Assembly: GCA_902796455.1 (NCBI GenBank)
Contig: CADBPH010000232.1
Location: 1 to 13,729, forward strand
Direction of reading: 5' to 3'
Source of the DNA: an uncultured Bacteroidia bacterium
GTDB lineage: Bacteria; Bacteroidota; Bacteroidia; Bacteroidales; UBA932
Length of the DNA: 13,729 nucleotides
The notes under the pieces were generated by a model. It had not been told where the DNA came from and did not search any database. It saw nothing but the letters and a program-made list of their open reading frames with translations. Made by a program: the position numbers and the translations under genes. Of the stretch, positions 5,735 to 11,039 are shown one piece after another (positions within the stretch are counted from its first letter, which is position 1; the number at the start of each line of letters is the position of its first letter).

Positions 5735-8362
5735 ATGAAAAAAGCACTGATTCCCCTTTTCATTTTATCGGCGCTCGCTGCCAGTTCCTGCATGGAAAAA
5801 TACAATTCCTGTCCCCCGGAAGAGCCGGCTGAAATCCCGGCCCGCTGGCGGATAGAAACCCTTTCCGCCGCCCTCCCCCCGGTCACCCGGACCGCCTTCG
5901 ATGACCTGACAGGAAAATTCTCCTGGAGCGAAGGCGACACCCTGGCTTTCCACCTTTCAGACGACACCTATCTCCATGCTCCGGTCGACCCGGAGACGGG
6001 GGATGTCAACCTGCTGATCAAGGACGGGGTTTCGCGGAACAATTTCGCGGTGTATCCTGCCGGCATCGCACTGACAAACCATGCCTCGGCCACGGATTTT
6101 CAAATTCAACTTCCTGATTGCTATGACATTTCAAACGATCCCGTTTCCGACTATGCCCCGCTTCCCCTGGCGGCCGTCAATGACCCTTCCGCCGGGAAAA
6201 TAGCCTTTGCCCATGTCGGAGGGCTCCTGCAACTGAATTTCACCGCCCCCAAGGGAATCCGCTCCGCCAGGGTTTCGTTGGGACGGAAGATTACGGGGGT
6301 ATTCCCTGTCCACACGGATCCGGACAGCGGCGAGATGACCATCTGCACCGAGGACGGGACCGAGGATTCCATTACGTTCCTCCTGTCGGATACGGGTCTG
6401 GAGGCCGACACGCCGGTCAAATTACAGGTACCGGTGCCGACAGGAGAATACAACCGGCTGACAATCATTCTGAACGACGGTGTGTCGGACCAGTTGTCCT
6501 TCTCCAGGGAGACGGCCTTCTCCTTCCAGCGCGCGGAAGGGAAACGCATCAGCGTAAAAGAGTCGAGCTTCGTGCTGGACAGGGATTATTTCTGGTTCGA
6601 AGCCCTCGAGGCGGGAAGCACGGTCTCTTTCAAGCAGAGTTCATCGCTGCGGCCCGTCCTGTACTATTCCATGGACGGAAGAAAAACCTGGAAGCTGTGG
6701 AACAAAGCCGCCCTGACCCTTGAGCATGTCGGAGACACGGCATTCTTCTACGGAACTTCTGAAAAGGTGTGCGATACCCGTTCCGCCTCCTGGCAGCAAT
6801 GCTCCTTCCAGGGAACGGGAAACCTGAAAGTCGGCGGCGATATCATGACCCTGGTCGACAGCAAGACGGGCATCTGCCAGTTCTACGGCCTGTTCATGAA
6901 CATGACCTGCCTGTCGGATGCATCGGAACTGGTTCTGCCCGGGGAATGGGATCCGGACTTGGCGAATTGCTTCTACAACCTGTTTTTCGGTTGCACGACG
7001 CTCACGGCAGCACCCGAACTCCCGGCGCTCTCCCTGACGGAAAGCTGCTACAGCTACATGTTCCACCAATGCACCGCATTGGAAACGGCACCCGGCCTGC
7101 CTGCAACCACCCTCGCCCCCAAGTGCTATGAAGCCATGTTCTCCGATTGCACGGCGCTCACCCATGTCCCGCAGGCACTGCCGGCAGAGACGCTTCAGGA
7201 CCGGTGTTACTACTACATGTTCCTGAATTGCAAATCGCTGACAGACAGCCCGGAACTTCCGGCCGGAAACCTGGCCAAATACTGTTATTACGGCATGTTC
7301 GAGGGGTGCTCCAAGCTGGCACAGGCCCCCAGACTGCCTGCAACCATCATGACGGAAGGATGCTACAACATGATGTTCCGTTATTGTTCCTCCCTGAAAG
7401 AAGCGCCGCAACTGCCTTCGGACAATCTGGCGCCGCACTGCTACGACGGCATGTTCCAGTCCTGCACCGCTTTGACGCAGGCGCCCGTCCTGAATGCCTC
7501 CGTCATGCAAACCGGCTGCTACAACCTCATGTTTTCCAGTTGCAAGGCCCTGACGACTGCGCCGGAGCTCCCGTCCGTGACGCTGGCATCCGCGTGCTAC
7601 GGAAGCATGTTCTCCAACTGCACTTCCCTGACGGCAGCCCCCGCCCTGCCTGCCACCGTCCTGGCAGACAAGTGCTATTACAACATGTTTTACAACTGCT
7701 CGAAACTGACGGCCGCCCCGGTCCTGCCCGCCACCGTCATGACACCGCACTGTTATGAATACATGTTCGGCGGCTGCAAGGCCCTCAAAACTGCCCCGGA
7801 ATTGCCCGCAGAAACCCTCGCGGAGAACTGCTACACCAACATGTTCTCGTTCTGTACGAGCCTGACGGCCGCCCCGGCCCTGCCGGCACGGCAGCTGGCC
7901 AAGAATTGTTATGCCTCGATGTTCGGCAACTGTACGAAACTCAAAAAGATCCCGGAACTTCCGGCCGCCACGCTGGCGGAGAAGTGTTACTACCAGATGT
8001 TTTCCAACTGCAGGGGCCTGACCGGCACCGTGACGCTGACCGCGACGACGGGAGCCGCCCAAGGATATGAGCAGATGTTCTATTACTGCACGAATCTGAC
8101 CGGCGCGGCTTTGTCCCTTACATCAGCAGACTACGAAAAATGCTGCTACAGAATGTTTTCCGGATGCACGAAACTTGCGTCGATTTCAGTGGAATGGACC
8201 AGTTGGCCGACCGCGAAGAACGCAATGACAGAATGGGTGAACAATGTTGCGGCAAGCGGTTCTTTTGTCAAGCCCGAAGCGCTGGAGGAAACCTTCGGAA
8301 CGGACCGGATTCCGCAAGGATGGAGTTCTTACCGGACCGAGCGGGTCGGCGCTACACTGTAA
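5735..8362 (+). CDS. Fimbrillin-like domain fused to BspA-type leucine-rich repeats, lipoprotein
   Basis: The protein has 875 residues. The signal peptide ends AASSC, with the acylated Cys at 19. Residues 50-53 (VTRT) resemble the Arg site at which fimbrillin precursors are trimmed by an Arg-specific protease in Porphyromonas. Residues about 53-290 follow the fimbrillin pattern (FSWSEGD, FAVYPAG, FAHVGGLLQLNFTA, ITGVFPV, and a final GKRISVK). Residues 290-410 form a linking beta domain (YYSMDGRKTWKLW, then GNLKVGGDIMTL) that precedes this repeat type in other Bacteroidales proteins I know. Residues 412-828 are sixteen repeats of about 26 residues, C-Y-x-x-M-F-x-x-C-x-x-L-x-x-x-P-x-LPA. A short C-terminal region ends after GWSSYR. 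Such LRRs usually bind proteins or host surfaces, so an adhesive tip role is plausible but inferred. It is last in the operon, and its stop overlaps the end of the convergent Stealth gene. Confidence 0.9.
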   Translation: MKKALIPLFILSALAASSCMEKYNSCPPEEPAEIPARWRIETLSAALPPVTRTAFDDLTGKFSWSEGDTLAFHLSDDTYLHAPVDPETGDVNLLIKDGVSRNNFAVYPAGIALTNHASATDFQIQLPDCYDISNDPVSDYAPLPLAAVNDPSAGKIAFAHVGGLLQLNFTAPKGIRSARVSLGRKITGVFPVHTDPDSGEMTICTEDGTEDSITFLLSDTGLEADTPVKLQVPVPTGEYNRLTIILNDGVSDQLSFSRETAFSFQRAEGKRISVKESSFVLDRDYFWFEALEAGSTVSFKQSSSLRPVLYYSMDGRKTWKLWNKAALTLEHVGDTAFFYGTSEKVCDTRSASWQQCSFQGTGNLKVGGDIMTLVDSKTGICQFYGLFMNMTCLSDASELVLPGEWDPDLANCFYNLFFGCTTLTAAPELPALSLTESCYSYMFHQCTALETAPGLPATTLAPKCYEAMFSDCTALTHVPQALPAETLQDRCYYYMFLNCKSLTDSPELPAGNLAKYCYYGMFEGCSKLAQAPRLPATIMTEGCYNMMFRYCSSLKEAPQLPSDNLAPHCYDGMFQSCTALTQAPVLNASVMQTGCYNLMFSSCKALTTAPELPSVTLASACYGSMFSNCTSLTAAPALPATVLADKCYYNMFYNCSKLTAAPVLPATVMTPHCYEYMFGGCKALKTAPELPAETLAENCYTNMFSFCTSLTAAPALPARQLAKNCYASMFGNCTKLKKIPELPAATLAEKCYYQMFSNCRGLTGTVTLTATTGAAQGYEQMFYYCTNLTGAALSLTSADYEKCCYRMFSGCTKLASISVEWTSWPTAKNAMTEWVNNVAASGSFVKPEALEETFGTDRIPQGWSSYRTERVGATL
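6968..8218 (+). repeat. Sixteen tandem 26-residue cysteine-containing LRR units
   Basis: Units begin at the first codon of CFYNLF at 6968 and proceed every 78 bases, except that the third unit is 27 residues long (an inserted residue in HVPQALPA). Thirteen units are canonical (C-Y-x-x-M-F-x-x-C at positions 1-9, Pro at 16, Leu-Pro at 18-19). The last three decay: the fourteenth and fifteenth lose the proline and LPA, and the sixteenth runs into the C-terminal region. A further weak unit lies just upstream (FYGLFMNMTCL). Cys 1 is kept in fifteen units and Cys 9 in all sixteen. Codons vary between units, so DNA-level identity is modest. Confidence 0.93.
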
Positions 8363-9323
8363 CCCCGATCCGCCGGCTCAGCCACGAGAGCACCAACTCC
8401 TGTTCCTGCGGGGTACAATAGTCCAAAGAATTGAAACAGGCAAAACATTTGTCCGAACGGTCGAATGCCGCCAGTTTCTCCCGGACGTAGTCCTTTTTGT
8501 TCCGGCGCTTGAAATACAGGGTTTTCGACTCTTCCGGAACAAGGACCAACTTCCCCCGGCGGGCCATGTCGAGGTAGAAGGGCTCCTGCGCCTGGTAGTG
8601 GAAAGGCTCGCGGAATTTTCCGGTCAGGTTTTTCCAGACCATGTCCGGACGCGTGCGGGCCCACTCCTCGAACCAGCTCTTCAGGAGCGGACGGGGCGTA
8701 TGGCCCAGATTGATGAAACGACTGCCGCCTCCCATTTCATCCAAGGCATTGATCATCATGTCTTTGAATCCAATCGTCCGATGTCCGCCGTGCCGGGGCT
8801 TGACGCACCGGAGAAAACGGCCGAACGGGGCCCAGAACCAGGATCCGAAACAGACCACCCGCTCTTCGTCCGGGAAAAAATCTTCCGGACGGACCGGGCC
8901 GGTCAACATGAAATCGTCATTGAAATACAGGATGTGTTCCGCCATCTCCGGAATGTTCCACATCACCGCCTCGATGGCGTTGGAATTGAAGACGGGCAAC
9001 GCCTTTTCGTACCCCCGGAAAATCTCCCGATGGTCCACGATGCGCACCCGGGTGGGATGACCGGGAAAATTCTTCTCCAGGAACCCGTCCAGCCCGGGAT
9101 CCTGCCCGTCCGTCATGATAAAAACATTCCGGACAAACGGGGCGAAACGAAGGATGGAAGCGACGCAGAAACGGATTTCCCCGATACTTTTGAAACGGGT
9201 CGCTCCGCCGACATCGTCATTGCGCGCCGCATCCGGATCCAGGTATTGCCGCCGCTTTGCGGCCAGGACCGGATCGTCACCATCTACCCAGGGGACCAGG
9301 GCATCTATCGGAAAAGCTGTCAT
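8352..9323 (-). CDS. Stealth-family sugar-phosphate transferase (capsule phosphotransferase)
   Basis: The protein has 323 residues and no signal peptide or membrane segment. All four Stealth regions can be seen. CR1 is IDALVPWVDGDDP (6-18). CR2 (about 42-150) runs from ATRFKSIGEIRF through VFIMTDGQDP, RIVDHREIF and FNSNAIEAV to ILYFNDDFML. CR3 lies near 207-258 (LGHTPRPLLKSW, then EPFYLDMARRG). CR4 is CFNSLDY near 296-302. Stealth enzymes, the family of bacterial capsule phosphotransferases and the catalytic part of GlcNAc-1-phosphotransferase, move a sugar-1-phosphate from a nucleotide sugar to a glycan. The target here is a surface or capsular polymer by inference. Its ATG overlaps the stop of the upstream glycosyltransferase gene (ATGA), so the two are co-translated. 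Its end overlaps the convergent surface-protein gene by 11 bases. Confidence 0.92.
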   Translation of the reverse strand: MTAFPIDALVPWVDGDDPVLAAKRRQYLDPDAARNDDVGGATRFKSIGEIRFCVASILRFAPFVRNVFIMTDGQDPGLDGFLEKNFPGHPTRVRIVDHREIFRGYEKALPVFNSNAIEAVMWNIPEMAEHILYFNDDFMLTGPVRPEDFFPDEERVVCFGSWFWAPFGRFLRCVKPRHGGHRTIGFKDMMINALDEMGGGSRFINLGHTPRPLLKSWFEEWARTRPDMVWKNLTGKFREPFHYQAQEPFYLDMARRGKLVLVPEESKTLYFKRRNKKDYVREKLAAFDRSDKCFACFNSLDYCTPQEQELVLSWLSRRIGVTV

Positions 9324-10153
9324 ACAATATCTTGGAAACGGTCAGGAATCCGCACGATCAGTTCCAGCTCGAACATCGCGGGTTTGTTCCAGGCATAAGG
9401 CGGCCGCACCCACGTCTGGCAGGTACGGGCGAAACGGACCGACGGTTCCCAGGAACGGGCACGTTTCTCGGTGACAAGACGGATTGTCTTGGAACGACGG
9501 GCCAGATGTTTCTCCCATCCCGCCTGGATCCGATCTTTGTCCGCGAAACGGGCCTGGATCCGGTCCATGTCGAAATAACCGAAATGGAAGAGATACAAAT
9601 CCTTGGCAATATGGAAATTGTGCCCCTTGATCCGATGGAATCCAGCCCCCCAGCGCACCGGTGCTCCCACGACACTCGGCTTGGTGTAACGGGTGGAAAG
9701 CCGTGCATAGTGACGCTGGGAAAGGAACGGATGGGCGGCATCGATCGGGCCTTCCTCGCCCAGTTTCTGCCCGACATCGACCCCGAGACCGGACACACTG
9801 GTCCGGACATCCAGGCCGCTGAGAAACTCCGGCAGGGAAACACCCAGAGAAGGATCGACAACCAGGAACTCGTCCGCATCGGTCCCGATAACCAGGTCAT
9901 AGGTTTCCAGCAGCTTCGATGCTTCCCTGGACAACAAGTCCAGCCTGCCCCGCTCCGCCTCTACGACTTGTCCGGGGATTTTTTTGTGTTTGAAAAAATG
10001 GGCGGCACCGCCCCATGCGGGAATGGCCTGGTCTTCCCCGTCCAGATGGACATACAAATGCTCTTCACCCAGGAGCGCACCATAATATTCTATCCATTTT
10101 CGGAGATAGAAATCGTCGTTGCGGACCATGGTCAAAGCGCAGATCTTCTTCAT
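9320..10153 (-). CDS. GT2-like glycosyltransferase (Glyco_tranf_2_4 type)
   Basis: The protein has 277 residues. It opens with CALTMVRNDDFYLRKWIEYYG, the start typical of GT2-like enzymes of the Pfam Glyco_tranf_2_4 or GT92-like type, in which the MV-(K/R)-N-E/D segment binds the nucleotide. The metal-binding DxD is D92-A-D94 within GTDADEFLVV. Further family-like features are RWGAGFHRI (about 167-175) and LFHFGYFD (188-195). No membrane segment is visible, so it is a cytoplasmic or membrane-associated enzyme that adds a sugar, donor unknown, to a surface glycan. The start is chosen because the family motif lies only a few residues inside. The gene begins 5 bases after a tRNA terminator and is followed by the Stealth gene with a 4-base overlap, which suggests consecutive steps on the same glycan. 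Confidence 0.9.
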   Translation of the reverse strand: MKKICALTMVRNDDFYLRKWIEYYGALLGEEHLYVHLDGEDQAIPAWGGAAHFFKHKKIPGQVVEAERGRLDLLSREASKLLETYDLVIGTDADEFLVVDPSLGVSLPEFLSGLDVRTSVSGLGVDVGQKLGEEGPIDAAHPFLSQRHYARLSTRYTKPSVVGAPVRWGAGFHRIKGHNFHIAKDLYLFHFGYFDMDRIQARFADKDRIQAGWEKHLARRSKTIRLVTEKRARSWEPSVRFARTCQTWVRPPYAWNKPAMFELELIVRIPDRFQDIV

Positions 10154-10157
10154 AGAT

Positions 10158-10189
10158 ACAAAAATAGCCCCATAATCAGTGGGGCTATT
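10158..10189 (-). terminator. Intrinsic terminator after tRNA-Asp
   Basis: On the - strand AATAGCCCC and GGGGCTATT form a 9-bp stem around a 9-base loop (10163-10189), followed at once by five T (the stem's last two T plus three more, then G). It lies just after the tRNA and just before the glycosyltransferase start. No T run follows the stem on the + strand, so it works only for - strand transcripts. Confidence 0.85.
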
Positions 10190-10192
10190 ATG

Positions 10193-10266
10193 CGGTGCGG
10201 AAGGGACTCGAACCCTCGACCTCCGGCGTGACAGGCCGGCATTCTAACCAGCTGAACTACCGCACC
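10193..10266 (-). tRNA. tRNA-Asp (anticodon GTC)
   Basis: Read on the - strand, a 74-base cloverleaf begins GGTGCGG and ends CCGCACC plus discriminator G, giving a 7-bp acceptor stem. The D arm has the AGTTCAGCTGGTTAGAAT pattern. The anticodon arm pairs CCGGC with GCCGG around CT-GTC-AC, giving anticodon GTC for aspartate. The T arm contains GGTTCGAGTCC. The 3' CCA is not encoded and must be added after transcription. G at the discriminator position and the GTC anticodon are the known identity elements for tRNA-Asp. The gene stands alone, with its own promoter and terminator. Confidence 0.98.
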
Positions 10267-10293
10267 AGTTGGGCATTTCCTCAAATGCGAATG

Positions 10294-10324
10294 CAAATAT
10301 AGGCATTATTTCCCAACCTGCAAA
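10294..10324 (-). promoter_or_regulatory. Bacteroidetes-type promoter of tRNA-Asp
   Basis: On the - strand TTTG (10321-10324) and TATATTTG (10294-10301) are separated by 19 bases. This is an exact match to the Bacteroidetes primary-sigma consensus, TTTG near -33 and TAnnTTTG near -7. The predicted start lies roughly 20 bases before the tRNA 5' end, leaving a short leader for RNase P to remove. The -33 element is about 12 bases beyond the hsp20 stop codon. Confidence 0.8.
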
Positions 10325-10336
10325 TTTTTTCTTAAT

Positions 10337-10768
10337 TTATTTCACCTCGATCACCTTGTGGGTCTCCGGAACTGCCTGACGGACCACCTTGGGAATATCG
10401 ACGGTCATGACTCCGTTCTCCACCCGGGCTGCAATCTTCTCGCGGTCGGCGTCATCCGGCAACAGCATGGTCTGCTGGAACTTGGTATACGAGAACTCGC
10501 GGCGCAGGTAATGTCCGTGCTTCTTCCCGCTCTTCTCTTCCTGCTTCTTCTCCATCTTGATGACCAAATCGCCATCCTGGTCAAGTGTTACCGAGAAATC
10601 TTCCTTGGTCATGCCCGGAGCGGCCAGCGAAAGTTCATAGGCATCTTCCGTCTCCAGGACGTTAATCGCAGGAGCTGTCGCATTGGAGCGCTCCATCCAG
10701 TCATTATCGAAGAAATCATTGAAAATGTCGGGCAACCAAGCCTGCGTGTGTCTTCTTGAAGGTACCAT
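10337..10768 (-). CDS. Small heat-shock protein, Hsp20/alpha-crystallin family
   Basis: The protein has 143 residues, the usual length for bacterial small heat-shock proteins. These are ATP-independent cytoplasmic chaperones that form oligomers and hold unfolding proteins. A short N-terminal arm (WLPDIFNDFFDNDWM, 11-25) has the form seen in Bacteroidetes members. The alpha-crystallin domain covers about 33-127, with LAAPGMTKEDFSV (48-60), a charged loop (71-85) and the family signature ARVENGVMTVDIPK (114-127). The C-terminal tail has VIEVK, giving the I-x-V/I motif used in oligomer assembly. The gene is divergent from uvrA across a 271-base region and ends only some 70 bases before the tRNA gene; no terminator is seen behind it. 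Heat or stress control is expected from the family but no known heat-shock operator is visible. Confidence 0.97.
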   Translation of the reverse strand: MVPSRRHTQAWLPDIFNDFFDNDWMERSNATAPAINVLETEDAYELSLAAPGMTKEDFSVTLDQDGDLVIKMEKKQEEKSGKKHGHYLRREFSYTKFQQTMLLPDDADREKIAARVENGVMTVDIPKVVRQAVPETHKVIEVK

Positions 10769-10775
10769 AATACAA

Positions 10776-10781
10776 TCTCCT
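10776..10781 (-). promoter_or_regulatory. Shine-Dalgarno-like site before hsp20
   Basis: On the - strand AGGAGA lies upstream of the ATG at 10766-10768, with 8 bases between AGGAG(A) and the start codon region. Bacteroidetes genes mostly lack such sites, and none is evident before the other genes here, so this one supports the chosen hsp20 start and may reflect high translation. Confidence 0.45.
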
Positions 10782-10855
10782 ATTTTTTAGTTTTACATTC
10801 TGTTTCTGTCCGACTGCCGGACGACTGAGATATAGGCAACTGCTGTACCATAGAC

Positions 10856-10863
10856 CAAAATTA
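10856..10863 (-). promoter_or_regulatory. Candidate -7 element for hsp20
   Basis: On the - strand TAATTTTG matches TAnnTTTG, the Bacteroidetes -7 consensus, and would give a leader of roughly 80 bases. No clear TTTG is found 19-21 bases upstream, so the call is weak. The leader would contain a small GTCCG/CGGAC hairpin (10808-10822). Confidence 0.3.
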
Positions 10864-10895
10864 TTCAAAAGGTAGATAAAATGTCAGTATAATGC

Positions 10896-10925
10896 GTCAT
10901 TTTGGCATGTAATAATGTCATTTTG
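10896..10925. repeat. Spaced direct repeat GTCATTTTG in the hsp20-uvrA intergenic region
   Basis: The nine-base word GTCATTTTG occurs at 10896-10904 and 10917-10925, exactly 21 bases (two helix turns) apart. A partial copy ATGTCA occurs at 10881-10886. The first copy is flanked by ATGC and GCAT (10892-10908). The placement between divergent stress genes suggests a regulator site, without proof. Confidence 0.3.
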
Positions 10926-10973
10926 TCGCTTTTCCATACCACGAACCGACGCTGCCGCTCCGGAAGGCAGGCC

Positions 10974-11010
10974 GCATTCCCGGGATTATTTCCCAATCCC
11001 CGGGAAAATG
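10974..11010. promoter_or_regulatory. Inverted repeat overlapping the uvrA promoter
   Basis: TTCCCGGG (10977-10984) and CCCGGGAA (10999-11006) are perfect inverted copies around 14 bases. The flanks GCA and TGC extend the symmetry, with a two-A bulge. No T run follows on either strand, so it is not a terminator. It covers the region between the presumed -33 and -7 of uvrA, which fits an operator. Confidence 0.4.
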
Positions 11011-11020
11011 CGTATATTTG
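10989..11020 (+). promoter_or_regulatory. Candidate uvrA promoter
   Basis: TATATTTG at 11013-11020 is an exact TAnnTTTG -7 element. TTTC at 10989-10992, one base off TTTG, lies 20 bases upstream, the normal Bacteroidetes spacing. The start site would fall some 10-15 bases before the uvrA ATG, giving a very short leader. Confidence 0.55.
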
Positions 11021-11039
11021 TCGGCTCAACCTTACCGTC

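Noticed and set aside
6641..8062. 473-codon open frame on the - strand with repeated G/R/Q-rich units
   Set aside because: It is the reverse shadow of the LRR array; its repetition just mirrors the 78-base repeat of the + strand gene.
6968..8218. Regular spacing that might suggest a CRISPR array
   Set aside because: The units are coding, in frame, 78 bases long, diverged at DNA level, and there are no identical repeats with unique spacers.
8244..9398. 384-codon + strand frame opposite the Stealth gene
   Set aside because: The - strand frame carries all four Stealth regions; the + strand translation has no family features.
9257..10231. 324-codon + strand frame ending CGRDSNPRPPA
   Set aside because: The ending is the classic false translation of antisense tRNA sequence, and the rest is antisense to the glycosyltransferase.
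10808..10822. GTCCG/CGGAC hairpin in the hsp20 leader as an RNA thermometer
   Set aside because: The stem is only 5 bp and does not cover the AGGAG or the start codon, so there is no support for temperature control of translation.
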